DNA of 64,000 nt from Halomonas ramblicola (GCF_030409215.1 NZ_JAUFPL010000032.1:315638-379637); one strand, 5' to 3'; positions 33,719 to 42,749 are shown, numbered from the stretch's first letter. The notes: generated from the sequence alone by a model not told the origin. Made by a program: numbers and translations.

Positions 33719-35026
33719 TCAGGCCTGGTTCGGGTCGAAGTGCGAGCGCAGGGTCGACCAGACATCCACGTAGTCGCGCTGGCGGAAGTCGGTGTCCAGC
33801 GCCGCTTCGGTGGGGTGGTAGACGTAGCGGCTCTCGAACATGAACGCGAGGGTGTCACCCAGGTATTGCGGCTCGAGCTCGGCGTTGGAGGCCTTCTCGA
33901 AGGTGTCGGCATCCGGGCCGTGGGGCGACATGCAGTTGTGCAGGCTGGCGCCGCCGGGCAGGAAGCCCTCGGCCTTGGCATCGTACTCGCCATGGATCAG
34001 GCCCATGAACTCGCTCATCAGGTTGCGATGGAACCAGGGCGGACGGAAGGTGTTCTCGGCCACCATCCAGCGCGGCGGGAACACCACGAAGTCGAGGTTG
34101 GCCATCCCCGGGGTGTCCGAGGGCGAGGTCAGCACGGTGAAGATCGACGGGTCCGGGTGGTCGAAGCTCACCGTATTGATGGCGTTGAAGTTGGCCAGGT
34201 CGTACTTGTAGGGGGCGTAGTTGCCATGCCAGGCCACCACGTCCAGCGGCGAGTGGTCGAGGCGGGTCTCCCAGAAGCGACCGGAGAACTTGGCCACCAG
34301 GGAGAAGTCGCCCTCGAGATCCTCGTAGGTGGCCACCGGGCTCTGGAAGTCGCGCGGGTTGGCCAGGCCGTTGGCACCGATGGGCCCGAGGCCGGGCAGC
34401 TCCAGGGGCTGGCCATAGTTCTCGCAGATATAGCCGCGGGCGGCCGGCTCGGCGTCGGCACGCCGCACCTGGAACTTGACGCCGCGGGGGATCGCGGCGA
34501 TCTCGCCGTTGCCGACTTCCAGCTCGCCGAACTCGGTGCGCAGCCGCAGCGTACCCAGCTGCGGCACGATCAGCAGTTCGCCGTCGGCGTCGTAGAAGAA
34601 GCGCTCGGTCATGTCCTGGTTGAAGGCGTAGACGTGCACGCCGCAGCCGGTCTGGGTGCCGGCATCGCCGTTGACGGCGATGGTCAGCAGGCCGTCAATG
34701 AAGTCGGTGGGTTCCTCGGGCAGCGGGGCCGGGTCCCAGCGCATCTGGTTGGGGTCGGCGGCGGGCCTGGCCAATGGTGAGGTGTGAACCTGGCGGTTCT
34801 CCAGCGGCCGATAGGCGCTCTGCACCACCGAGGGGCGGATGCGATAGAGCCAGCTTCTCAGGTTCTGATGGCGCGGGGCGGTGAAGGCCGAGCCGGTCAG
34901 CTGCTCGGCATACAGGCCGTAGGCGCACTTCTGCGGGGAGTTCTGGCCCTGGGGCAGGGCGCCGGACAGGGCCTCGCTCGAGAAGTGGTTACGGAAACCG
35001 CTCTGATAGGTCAGTTGCTCAGACAT
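33719..35026 (-). CDS. hmgA: Homogentisate 1,2-dioxygenase
   Basis: A 435-residue non-haem iron dioxygenase that opens the ring of homogentisate to maleylacetoacetate. The start [32 protein letters not shown] is the classic N-terminus; 24 bases of extra open frame upstream are ignored. The iron-binding part lies in [45 protein letters not shown] near 330-375. It leads the fahA-maiA set and follows a monooxygenase/small-protein pair. Together they form a complete lower pathway for tyrosine- or hydroxyphenylacetate-derived homogentisate. Confidence 0.96.
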   Translation of the reverse strand: MSEQLTYQSGFRNHFSSEALSGALPQGQNSPQKCAYGLYAEQLTGSAFTAPRHQNLRSWLYRIRPSVVQSAYRPLENRQVHTSPLARPAADPNQMRWDPAPLPEEPTDFIDGLLTIAVNGDAGTQTGCGVHVYAFNQDMTERFFYDADGELLIVPQLGTLRLRTEFGELEVGNGEIAAIPRGVKFQVRRADAEPAARGYICENYGQPLELPGLGPIGANGLANPRDFQSPVATYEDLEGDFSLVAKFSGRFWETRLDHSPLDVVAWHGNYAPYKYDLANFNAINTVSFDHPDPSIFTVLTSPSDTPGMANLDFVVFPPRWMVAENTFRPPWFHRNLMSEFMGLIHGEYDAKAEGFLPGGASLHNCMSPHGPDADTFEKASNAELEPQYLGDTLAFMFESRYVYHPTEAALDTDFRQRDYVDVWSTLRSHFDPNQA

Positions 35027-35049
35027 GCCTGTGTCCTCGTTCGATACCA

Positions 35050-35277
35050 TTAGCGTGATGGTGCGGCGTCTACAGGGGGCTGCGATGCCCCTTCCTCGGC
35101 GATGGCCATGGCTTCCTCGAGTACTGCCTGGTCGCCGATATGGTTGGCCAGCAGCAGGATCAGCCGGACGTTGATGCGTTCGCTTTCGGCCTCGCTGCGG
35201 TCGCGGTGAAGGTCGGTCAGCCTGGCGTAGAAGGCGTCCGGGGCGGTGAAGTTGGGGTTCAGCTCAAGCCGTGGCAT
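35050..35277 (-). CDS. Small partner protein of FAD monooxygenase (DUF2783-like), copy 2
   Basis: A 75-residue protein ([54 protein letters not shown]) with the DUF2783 pattern, including the LLLANHIGD stretch. It overlaps the upstream monooxygenase gene by 14 bp, so the two are translated together. By position and size it matches MhaB, the coupling protein of 3-hydroxyphenylacetate 6-hydroxylase described in Pseudomonas putida U. A matching pair lies at 28608-30508, with only partial sequence similarity. Confidence 0.8.
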   Translation of the reverse strand: MPRLELNPNFTAPDAFYARLTDLHRDRSEAESERINVRLILLLANHIGDQAVLEEAMAIAEEGASQPPVDAAPSR

Positions 35278-36988
35278 GGCGGCCTCCCTCGGTGTCGGGC
35301 AGGGAATCGAGTCCGGCGCCCAGGGCGCGGGCCAGGGCGTCGTCGACGGCGTCGGCGGAGACCTCGGCCCAGCGGGCGGTGACGTGCTGGTCGGGGCGGA
35401 TCAGGTAGCCGGCACCCGCGATGAAGCCGTAGCGCTCGCCGAGCAGGCCCGCGGTGTCTTCGATCACCCGGCTGCGTGGCAGTCGGGTCAGGGCCTCGGG
35501 GGCGGGACCCACGATCAGCGGATCCAGGTCGGGGCGGCGTTCGAGCAGCGGAGCCAGCTCGTCGGCCAGGTGGGCAGCCTTGCCGGCGTCCAGGCGACCG
35601 TCGAGCAGCAGCACGAAGCGATTGCCCAGTTGGTTGAGTAGCCAGGCGTTCCCTCCGGCCAGCTTCACTGGCGCATCCTTGGCCGGGCTACCGGGGCGCA
35701 GTTCGATGGGCAGGCCCTCGGCATCGGGGCCATTGAGCGGCGAGCCGTCGTAGCAGCAAGGCTTCGATAGCCGGCCACTGTTGACCAGGCTGCGGGCGAA
35801 GGGATAGCGCTCGGCGAGTTCCAGCACGCTGTCGCGGAACAGCCGGCTGACACGGCTCTTCGGCGTGATGAAGTCGGTAGAACGTGTCGAGTTGCGGATG
35901 TTCTCGGCGGCGCCGTGCTGGCGTTCGGTGTCGTAGGTGGCGAGCAGGGCCTCGGGGGCCTGGCCCGTGAGCACCCGGGCCAGTTTCCAGGCCAGGTTCT
36001 CCATACTCTGGATGGCGCCGTTGGCACCGCGGGCGCCGAAGGGCGAGACCTGGTGGGCGGCGTCGCCAACGAAGAAGACGCGTTGGTGAATGAAGCTGTC
36101 CATCTTGCGACAGCGGAAGGTGTAGACGCTGGCCCACTCGAGCTCGAACTCTACGTCCTCGCCGAGCATCGCCTGGACCCGCGGGCGGATGTTCGCTTCC
36201 TTCTTCTCCTCCTCGGGGTCGGCGTCCCAGCCCAGCTGAAAGTCGATGCGCCAGACGTTATCCGGCTGCTTGTGCAGCAGCACCGACTGGTTGGGGTGGA
36301 AGGGCGGATCGAACCAGAACCAGCGCTCGGTGGGAAAGTCGGCCTTCATGATCACGTCGGCGATCAAGAAGCGGTCCTGGAAGATCTGGCCCTGACATTC
36401 CAGGCCCAGCATGTCGCGGATCCGGCTGTTGGCCCCATCGGCTACCAGTAGGTAGTCGCAGGAGAGACGGTAGTCGCCGTCCTCGGTGGCCACCGTGATC
36501 CGGGTGTGTTCCGGCTGGCTGTCCACCGCGGTGACCTTGTGCTTCCAGCGCAGATCGATGTGCGCCTCCAGCTCGTTGGCGCGGTTTACCAGGTATTCCT
36601 CGAAGTAGTACTGCTGCAGGTTGATGAAGGCCGGCACCCGGTGGCCCTCCTCCGGCAGCAGGTCGAAGTCGTAGACCTCGCGCTCCTGGAAGAAGACCCG
36701 GCCGTGCTGCCAGGTGACGCCCTTGTCGAGCATGGGCTGGGCGGCGCCCAGGCGATCCATGATCTCCAGGGTGCGCTTGGCAAAGCAGATCGCCCGCGAG
36801 CCCACGCTGACGGTGTTGTTGTCGTCCAGTACGACGCTGTCGATGCCCTGTTGGGCCAGGTCGATGGCGGTAGCCAGGCCGGTAGGGCCGGCGCCCACGA
36901 TCACCACCGGGCAGTGGCGCACCTCGTCACGGTCGAGTTCGGGGGGGCGCCGGTATGGGTAGACCGGGTTCTTGTAGGTGGTTGGCAT
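35264..36988 (-). CDS. FAD-dependent aromatic monooxygenase (MhaA-like), copy 2
   Basis: A 574-residue flavin hydroxylase with the FAD loop VVIVGAGPTGLATAIDLAQQG near 28, the DG motif CDYLLVADGANSRIRD near 175, and the GD motif RVFFVGDAAHQVSPFGARGANGAIQSMENLAWKLARVL near 305-340. It lies directly upstream of the DUF2783-like gene and hmgA. The likely reaction is 6-hydroxylation of 3-hydroxyphenylacetate to homogentisate, as known for MhaA/MhaB; this is inferred from gene order. Other ring-hydroxylated acids cannot be excluded. Confidence 0.87.
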   Translation of the reverse strand: MPTTYKNPVYPYRRPPELDRDEVRHCPVVIVGAGPTGLATAIDLAQQGIDSVVLDDNNTVSVGSRAICFAKRTLEIMDRLGAAQPMLDKGVTWQHGRVFFQEREVYDFDLLPEEGHRVPAFINLQQYYFEEYLVNRANELEAHIDLRWKHKVTAVDSQPEHTRITVATEDGDYRLSCDYLLVADGANSRIRDMLGLECQGQIFQDRFLIADVIMKADFPTERWFWFDPPFHPNQSVLLHKQPDNVWRIDFQLGWDADPEEEKKEANIRPRVQAMLGEDVEFELEWASVYTFRCRKMDSFIHQRVFFVGDAAHQVSPFGARGANGAIQSMENLAWKLARVLTGQAPEALLATYDTERQHGAAENIRNSTRSTDFITPKSRVSRLFRDSVLELAERYPFARSLVNSGRLSKPCCYDGSPLNGPDAEGLPIELRPGSPAKDAPVKLAGGNAWLLNQLGNRFVLLLDGRLDAGKAAHLADELAPLLERRPDLDPLIVGPAPEALTRLPRSRVIEDTAGLLGERYGFIAGAGYLIRPDQHVTARWAEVSADAVDDALARALGAGLDSLPDTEGGRHATA

Positions 36989-37057
36989 GCAGTGCTCCCG
37001 TGATGCCGCTGGAGCCTGGCTCCAGCGGGCTTTCTCGAGTCTCGGGGAGGAGAGGGC

Positions 37058-38026
37058 TTACTGGTTCTCGACGACGTCCTGCAGCGAGTGCCACATGGCG
37101 GTGTCACGTTCGGCGGTCCAGATGCGCGGATCCGGGTACTCGCCGCCCGCCTCGTCGTAGCAACGGGTGATGTCGAAGGGCAGGCAGTGATCGAAGATGA
37201 CCCAGTGGCCGTATTTCGGCTTGAGGCTGGCGTAGGTCTCGGCGTAGCACTCGGAGAGCGACTTGCCGGCGGCCTTGCCCGCCTTGACGCTCTCGTACAT
37301 GTCGGCGAGGAAGTCGCGGGTGCCCTGGATGGCCTCCTGGCACTGCTCGGGCGTGGTCAGCGCCTCGCCGCGGCCCGGTACCAGCTTCTGCGGGTCCATG
37401 GCCTGCAGGCGGTCCAGGGTGGCGGGCCAGTACTCGTGGTAGGCGTCGCCGGTGTAGGGGGTAGCACCGTACTCCACCAGGTCGCCGGAGAACATCACCT
37501 TCTCCTCGGGCAGCCAGACGATGGTGTCGCCCTTGGTGTGGCCGCGGCCCAGGTGGATGATACGCACCTCGCGTTTGCCCATGAACACCGTCAGCTCCTC
37601 CTGGAAGACGATGTTCGGCCAGGTCAGGCCGGGGACCGAGTCGACACCCTGGAACAGGCGCGGGAAGCGGCCGACCTCGGAGTCGTAGTCCTGCTGGCCG
37701 CGCTCAACGATCAGGTCGTAGGTGTGCTGGCTGGCGTAGATGTTCTCGGCGTCGTAGGCGGAGGCGCCGAGCACGCGAACGGCATGGTAGTGGGTCAGCA
37801 CCACGTGCTTGATCGGCAGGTCGGTGATCTCGCGGATCCGACGGATCACGTCCTGGGCCATGATCGGGGTGGCCTGGGTGTCGATGACCATCACGCTGTC
37901 GTCGCCAATCACCACGCCGGTGTTGGGGTCGCCCTCGGCGGTATAGGCGTAGAGGCCCTCGGCCAGCTTGGTGAAACTGACCTGCTTCTCTTCGGTATCG
38001 GCGTGGGACGCAAATTTCTTGCTCAT
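37058..38026 (-). CDS. Metallo-beta-lactamase-fold protein lacking the HxHxDH Asp/His
   Basis: A 322-residue cytosolic MBL-fold protein. The first metal motif reads THYHAVRVLGA (near residues 97-107), so the usual Asp and third His of HxHxDH are Val and Arg. Later metal positions look present: GRGHTKGD near 178 and MFSGDLVEYG near 195. With one metal site damaged it may bind one metal or have a non-hydrolytic role. It is the first gene of the monooxygenase-hmgA-fahA-maiA run and is divergent from the TRAP transporter. A pathway-linked role is inferred; the reaction is unknown. Confidence 0.8.
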   Translation of the reverse strand: MSKKFASHADTEEKQVSFTKLAEGLYAYTAEGDPNTGVVIGDDSVMVIDTQATPIMAQDVIRRIREITDLPIKHVVLTHYHAVRVLGASAYDAENIYASQHTYDLIVERGQQDYDSEVGRFPRLFQGVDSVPGLTWPNIVFQEELTVFMGKREVRIIHLGRGHTKGDTIVWLPEEKVMFSGDLVEYGATPYTGDAYHEYWPATLDRLQAMDPQKLVPGRGEALTTPEQCQEAIQGTRDFLADMYESVKAGKAAGKSLSECYAETYASLKPKYGHWVIFDHCLPFDITRCYDEAGGEYPDPRIWTAERDTAMWHSLQDVVENQ

Positions 38027-38090
38027 GGGTTGCTCCGTTTATCGGCCGTCCGGGTTGCCCCGGTCGTCATGGGGGGTGTGTTCCGATGTT

Positions 38091-38106
38091 AGTTTCTATT
38101 GAAACT
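38091..38106. promoter_or_regulatory. Operator-like palindrome between the MBL gene and TRAP transporter
   Basis: AGTTTC-N4-GAAACT, perfect arms, lies 64 bp upstream of the MBL start and about 270 bp upstream of dctP. It is a candidate site for the local MarR or IclR regulator. An AT-rich stretch at 38140-38240, with no gene, follows toward dctP and probably holds its promoter. Confidence 0.45.
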
Positions 38107-38375
38107 GTATGTCCACCCCCTTCAGCGTGGAATGGCGAGATCCGCCCTTGCGATTTTGATTAAATAGTTGATTTATATGTAGGTATCATGAGGCTTATAC
38201 TTAAGTTCAGTCCCGTTTTCTCCTTTTTATAGTTGCATTGGATACTATCTGGAGGGCATGGTTGCCGGGCAACGCTGGTTTCCCGTGCAACGAAGTGGCG
38301 GGCAAGACCGGTTTCTACATAACAAAGACGGGCGGCATCCCCAGCCGCCGTTTGCCAAGACGGAGTGACGACAAG

Positions 38376-39425
38376 ATGAAGCATGCAACCAAGCTCATGA
38401 CGGGTATCCTGGCGTCGGCCATGCTGGGTACCCCCGCCCTGGCGCAGACCACCATCAACGTGAGCAGTTGGGGTGGCCCCAATCATGGCATCAACACCAT
38501 CGTCTGGCCGACCTGGAAGGCCTGGATCGAGGAGGCCACCGACGGGCGCGTGACCCTCCAGGTCACCGAGGATCTGGGGCCGCCCGATGCGCAGATGGCG
38601 CTGGTGGCAGACGGCGTCGCCGACGCCAGCTGGATCTTCCATGGGCACATGTCCGGCCGCTTCGAGCTGACCCAGCTCCCGGAGTTCCCCACCTTCGAGG
38701 CTTTCTCCTCCGAGGTGGCCTCTGCCGCCTACTGGCGCACCCACCAGGAGTACCTGGCCCAGGCCGGTGAGCACCGCGGCCTGGAGGTCATGGCGGTGGG
38801 GGTGCACGGTCCCGGCCAGATCTTCACCGAAGAGCGGGTCGAGTCACTGGATCAACTCGCCGACCGACGTGTGCGTGTCGGTGGCGGGGTCATGGCGGAC
38901 CTGGCCGACGCCCTGGAAGTCTCCGGCGTGGCGCTGCCGCCCACCGGCGTCTATGAGGCGGCGTCCCAGGGCGTCATCGACGGCGCCATGCTGACCCTCG
39001 AGGGGCTGCGCAGCTTCCGCGTGGCCGAGGTGCTCCCCCATACCCTGACCGTGGACGGTGGCTTCTATCGTGGCAGCTTCGCCATCGTCATGAATCCCAT
39101 GGTCTGGGACCGGGTGTCGCCCGAGGATCGCGAGGCCATCCAGACGGTCTCCGGCGAGCGGCTGTCGCGCCTGTTTGGCTACATGATGGACGTCTCGGAT
39201 GAGCGCGGCGTCGAGTTCGCCGAGGAGCTGGGCAACACCTTCACCCAGGCCTCCGAGGAGGACATCGCCATGCTGCGCGAGGTCTCCGACGAACTGATCG
39301 ACCAGTGGGCCGAGGAGGTCGGTTCGGGCGAGCTGGAGCCCAAGGAAGCCCTGCAGTATTTCCGCGATCAGCTCGCCGAAGCGGCCAAGGAAGAGAGCAT
39401 CGCCGCCGACGTCGATGCGTCGTAA
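38376..39425 (+). CDS. dctP: TRAP transporter substrate-binding protein (DctP)
   Basis: A 349-residue periplasmic binding protein with a Sec signal (GILASAMLGTPALAQT, cleavage after ALA near residue 23). The DctP fold shows in TTINVSSWGGPNHGINTIVWPTWKAWIEEATDGRVTLQV, LADRRVRVGGGVMADLADALEVSG near 160, and the Asn/Arg-type VYEAASQGVIDGAMLTLEGL near 190. The ATG at 38376 has GGAG about 11 bases upstream. It is followed by the two membrane subunits. A carboxylated aromatic ligand, such as hydroxyphenylacetate, is inferred only from its place next to the homogentisate genes. Confidence 0.93.
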   Translation: MKHATKLMTGILASAMLGTPALAQTTINVSSWGGPNHGINTIVWPTWKAWIEEATDGRVTLQVTEDLGPPDAQMALVADGVADASWIFHGHMSGRFELTQLPEFPTFEAFSSEVASAAYWRTHQEYLAQAGEHRGLEVMAVGVHGPGQIFTEERVESLDQLADRRVRVGGGVMADLADALEVSGVALPPTGVYEAASQGVIDGAMLTLEGLRSFRVAEVLPHTLTVDGGFYRGSFAIVMNPMVWDRVSPEDREAIQTVSGERLSRLFGYMMDVSDERGVEFAEELGNTFTQASEEDIAMLREVSDELIDQWAEEVGSGELEPKEALQYFRDQLAEAAKEESIAADVDAS

Positions 39426-39449
39426 GGACCCACAACCCGAGGCCTAATC

Positions 39450-39989
39450 ATGCAGACCCCAACGACATCCTGGTCGCGTCTCGGTCGGGTCCTGCAGCTC
39501 ACGCTGGAGGGGGTGGCGGGCGCCACCCTCTTCGCCTTGATGCTGCTGACCACCGCCGACGTGACCGGCCGTTTCTTCTTCAATTCGCCGATCCTCGGCA
39601 GCGTGGAGCTGACCCAACTGATGCTGGCGGCGGTAGTGTTCCTGTCGCTGCCGGTGGTGTGCTGGCGCGAGGAGCATGTCAGCGTCGATCTGCTCGATGC
39701 GATCTTCCCCAAGCGCCTAGTCTGGGTGCGCCAGTTATTGGTCAACCTGATCGTGACCGCGGCTCTTTGGGTAATGGCCGGCCGCGTCTGGGGGCTCGGT
39801 GTACGCGCCTTCGAATGGGGGGACGTGACCGAGTTTCTGCGCATTCCCGTTGGTTACCTGATCTACCTGATCGCCGTCATGCTGGGACTTTCGGCGCTGC
39901 TGACGCTGGGGCGTGCCCTGGGGTATCTGCTCGAGGGCGTCGGCATGGTCAAGCGGGGCGGGCCGCTGAGCCCGGGAGGTGAAGCATGA
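39450..39989 (+). CDS. dctQ: TRAP transporter small permease (DctQ)
   Basis: A 179-residue inner-membrane protein with four hydrophobic segments at about 20-40, 55-72, 92-112 and 132-152, the DctQ layout. Typical features are LLTTADVTGRFFFNSPILGSVELTQLMLAAVVFLSLPVVCWREEHVSVDLL. It pairs with DctM to form the TRAP translocator, driven by a sodium gradient in known systems. It lies 24 bp after dctP and overlaps dctM by ATGA, so translation of the two subunits is coupled. Confidence 0.92.
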   Translation: MQTPTTSWSRLGRVLQLTLEGVAGATLFALMLLTTADVTGRFFFNSPILGSVELTQLMLAAVVFLSLPVVCWREEHVSVDLLDAIFPKRLVWVRQLLVNLIVTAALWVMAGRVWGLGVRAFEWGDVTEFLRIPVGYLIYLIAVMLGLSALLTLGRALGYLLEGVGMVKRGGPLSPGGEA

Positions 39990-41281
39990 TCGAGTCGATC
40001 TACGGTTTCGCCGCCCTGCTGCTGCTGGCCTTCCTGCGGGTGCCGCTGGCCTTCGCCATGGGCATCGTCGGCTTCGTGGGGTTCTACTACCTGACCGGCA
40101 ACTGGAATGCCGCCGAATCCATGGCCGCGCGCCGGGTGGTGGACACCGCCATGGACTACGGCCTGTCGGTGATCCCGCTGTTCATCCTGATGGGCAACTT
40201 CGTCTCCCATGCCGGCCTGTCGGACGCCTTGTTTCGGGCCTCCAACGGCTTCCTGGGCCACCGCAAGGGCGGCCAGGCGATGGCCACCATCGTCGCCTGC
40301 GGCGGCTTCAGCGCCATCTGTGGCTCCAGCCTCGCCACCGCCGCGACCATGGGGCGGGTGGCCATGCCGCAGATGCGCAAGTACGGCTACAAGGATACCC
40401 TTTCCTCGGCGTCGATCGCCGCCGGCGGCACCCTGGGCATCCTGATTCCGCCGAGCGTGATGCTGGTGATCTACGGCATCCTCACCGAGACCAGCATTCG
40501 CGAGCTGTTCGCGGCGGGCTTCATTCCCGGCATGCTGGGCATCGTGTTCTACCTGGTGGCAGTGAAGTGGGTATTGTGGCGCGATCCGGACGCCGGGCCG
40601 GCGGGCGAGAAGGTGCCCTGGGCGGAACGCCTCGCCGCGCTGAAGAGCGTGGGCAGCACCTTGGCGCTGTTCGTGCTGGTGATCGGCGGCATCTACCTTG
40701 GGGTGTTCACGCCCACCGAGGCGGCTGGCATTGGCGCCATGGGGGCCTTCGTGATCGCCCTGCTGCGTCGCTCGCTGAGCCCGCGGGTGCTGATGAACGT
40801 GTTGATGGACACGGTACGTACCACGGCGATGCTGTTCGCGGTGGTGATCACGGCGCTGATCTTCGCCAACTTCATCAACCGGGCAGGGCTGCCCAACGAC
40901 CTGCTGGCCTTTGTCAGCGGCCTCGAGGTGGCGCCCTTCGTGGTGATCCTGGTGATCCTGGCGATCTACGTGCTGCTGGGCTGCGTGTTCGAGAGCATGT
41001 CGATGCTGCTGCTGACGGTGCCGGTGTTCTTCCCGGTCGTCGCGGGGCTGGGCTACGACCTGGTGTGGTTCGGCATCCTGGTGGTGATCGTGATCGAGAT
41101 CAGCCTGATCACGCCGCCGGTGGGCATGAACGTCTTCGTGCTGCGGGCGGTGCTGCCGGACGTGACCACGGGCACCATCTTCCGCGGGGTGACGCCGTTC
41201 TGGGTGGCGGGCACCGCAAGGGCCCTGCTGGTCCTGGTGTTCCCGGGTGTCGTACTCTTCCTGCCAGAACTGCTCTACTAA
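39986..41281 (+). CDS. dctM: TRAP transporter large permease (DctM)
   Basis: A 431-residue transporter with about 12 hydrophobic segments. DctM marks are LAFLRVPLAFAMGIVGFVGFYYLTGN, FILMGNFVSHAGLSDALFRASNGFLGHRKGG, GGFSAICGSSLATAATMGRVAMPQMRKYGY and the C-terminal LITPPVGMNVFVLRAVLPDVTTGTIFRGVTPF. It is the transport subunit of the tripartite system with DctP and DctQ. The MarR gene follows after 9 bp, in the same transcript. Confidence 0.93.
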   Translation: MIESIYGFAALLLLAFLRVPLAFAMGIVGFVGFYYLTGNWNAAESMAARRVVDTAMDYGLSVIPLFILMGNFVSHAGLSDALFRASNGFLGHRKGGQAMATIVACGGFSAICGSSLATAATMGRVAMPQMRKYGYKDTLSSASIAAGGTLGILIPPSVMLVIYGILTETSIRELFAAGFIPGMLGIVFYLVAVKWVLWRDPDAGPAGEKVPWAERLAALKSVGSTLALFVLVIGGIYLGVFTPTEAAGIGAMGAFVIALLRRSLSPRVLMNVLMDTVRTTAMLFAVVITALIFANFINRAGLPNDLLAFVSGLEVAPFVVILVILAIYVLLGCVFESMSMLLLTVPVFFPVVAGLGYDLVWFGILVVIVIEISLITPPVGMNVFVLRAVLPDVTTGTIFRGVTPFWVAGTARALLVLVFPGVVLFLPELLY

Positions 41282-41290
41282 GGGGACTCC

Positions 41291-41794
41291 ATGGATACGT
41301 TGGAACGGGCACAAGCGCCAGGCGAGTCTGCCGCCGGGAGGGGAGATGCGCCCAAGCCGGAACTGGATCTCAACCAGTTCCTGCCCTACCGCCTGAACAA
41401 GCTGGCCGATCGCATCAGCGACGAGCTGGAACGCATGTATTCGCAGCGCTACGGCCTCAACGTGGCGCAGTGGCGGGTACTGGCCTGGCTCAGCCACTGC
41501 GATGACCTGACCGCCAAGAAGATCTGCGGCTACACCAACATGGACAAGGCCCGGGTGTCCCGGGCGATCCAGGCCCTGGAGGACCGCGGCCTGATCTCGC
41601 GGACGCCCTCTCCCCAGGATCAGCGCGTGCATGACCTGCACCTGACTCGCGAAGGGAGGCGTCTGCTCGAGGCGTTGATCCCGGATGCGCAGGACTGGGA
41701 GGCCGAGCTGGTGGCCACCCTGAGCGTGGGGGAGTATCGCGACCTGCTCAATGCCATGAGCAAGCTGGAGCGCCAGCTCGAGCGGATCGGCTGA
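41291..41794 (+). CDS. MarR-family transcriptional regulator
   Basis: A 167-residue winged-helix regulator (LPYRLNKLADRISDELERMYSQRYGLNVAQWRVLAWLSHCDDLTAKKICGYTNMDKARVSRAIQALEDRGLISRTPSPQDQRVHDLHLTREGRRL). The N-terminal 25 residues are disordered. The recognition helix and the beta-hairpin wing are complete. It is the last gene of the TRAP operon, so it probably controls uptake or the divergent homogentisate genes in response to an aromatic acid. The palindrome at 38091 is a candidate site. Confidence 0.88.
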   Translation: MDTLERAQAPGESAAGRGDAPKPELDLNQFLPYRLNKLADRISDELERMYSQRYGLNVAQWRVLAWLSHCDDLTAKKICGYTNMDKARVSRAIQALEDRGLISRTPSPQDQRVHDLHLTREGRRLLEALIPDAQDWEAELVATLSVGEYRDLLNAMSKLERQLERIG

Positions 41795-41819
41795 CGTCGT
41801 GTCGTTCGCCTGAGCGAGG

Positions 41820-41845
41820 CGCTGCCCGGCTGTGGGCGGGCAGCG
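41820..41845. terminator. Bidirectional hairpin between marR and iclR
   Basis: CGCTGCCCG-N8-CGGGCAGCG, perfect 9-bp arms, lies in the 60-bp gap between two convergent genes. It can serve both transcripts; no T-tract is visible. Confidence 0.6.
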
Positions 41846-41854
41846 GAGTGGACT

Positions 41855-42682
41855 CTACCAGGCCGCCGGGATGCGCCCGCCCAGCAGGGCGGTGATCTCG
41901 GCGGCGGTGTCGCGCACCAGCGCGCCCAGTTCCAGCAGGCGGGTCTCGGGGATGCGCGCCACGGGGCCGGAGACCGAGATGGCGGCCAGCGGGATGCCGT
42001 GCTCGTCGTGGATGCAGGCGGCCACGCAGTGCAGGCCGATGGCGTGCTCCTCGCGGTCGCAGGCGAAACCCTGGCGGCGGATCTCGGCCAGGCTCTCGCG
42101 CAGCGTCTCGGAGGTGTGCAGGGTGTTCTCGGTGACCCTCGACAGGCCCCGTTCGGCGAGGATGCGCTCCAGCTCGTCGTCGGGCAGCCAGGCCATCAGC
42201 GCCTTGCCCACGCCCGAGGCGTGCAGCGGCGCCCGCGAGCCCAGGCGGGTGATCATGCGCATCATCTGCGGCGACTCGCTCTGGGCCAGGAATACCGCCG
42301 TGCCGCCGTCACGGATGCCCAGGTTGGCGGTCTCGCCGGTCTGGGCGGTGAGGCGGCGCAGGAAGGGGCGGCTGGTACCCACGAAGTCGCGGGCCTCGAG
42401 GAAGCTGTTGCCGATGCGGAAGGTCTTGACGTCGATCTTCCACACGCCGAGTTCGGTGTCCTGGGTGACGAAGCCCTGGCTCTGCAGCGCCTGCAGCAGG
42501 CGGTGGGTAGTGGAGGGGGCCAGGTCGGCCTGCTCGGCCAACTCGGAGAGCGCCAGGCCCCCCGGGCTGGCCGCCAGGCGCTCCAGCAGGTTGAGGCCGC
42601 GTACCAGCGACTGGCTATGGCCGCTGGTGGCCTTGCCCGATCCCGCGGGACGACCCGCCGTCCTGCGCTTGACTTCACTCAC
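41855..42682 (-). CDS. IclR-family transcriptional regulator
   Basis: The GTG at 42682 has AGGAG 8 bases upstream and gives 275 residues; the open frame continues far upstream only as a shadow of other genes. The N-terminal winged helix is at about 20-80 (LVRGLNLLERLAASPGGLALSELAEQADLAPSTTHRLLQALQSQGFV). The IclR effector domain follows (RLGSRAPLHASGVGKALMAWLPDDELERIL). It lies after the purine permease on the same strand and convergent with the MarR gene. It may control purine use or glyoxylate-linked genes; an IclR-like box lies just upstream (42750) and another at glcB (63502). Confidence 0.9.
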   Translation of the reverse strand: MSEVKRRTAGRPAGSGKATSGHSQSLVRGLNLLERLAASPGGLALSELAEQADLAPSTTHRLLQALQSQGFVTQDTELGVWKIDVKTFRIGNSFLEARDFVGTSRPFLRRLTAQTGETANLGIRDGGTAVFLAQSESPQMMRMITRLGSRAPLHASGVGKALMAWLPDDELERILAERGLSRVTENTLHTSETLRESLAEIRRQGFACDREEHAIGLHCVAACIHDEHGIPLAAISVSGPVARIPETRLLELGALVRDTAAEITALLGGRIPAAW

Positions 42683-42749
42683 CTGTGACTCCTTCTGCCT
42701 GGCACTTTTCGTCACAGGATACCCTGTCGTGCGTTGACTGTCGCGTATG

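Noticed and set aside
38140..38240. The AT-rich stretch before dctP as a mobile-element scar
   Set aside because: No flanking repeats or remnant genes are present; a promoter region is the simpler reading.
39863..41641. A 592-residue His/Gln-rich frame opposite the TRAP genes
   Set aside because: It is antisense to dctQ, dctM and marR, with low-complexity composition typical of high-GC shadow frames.
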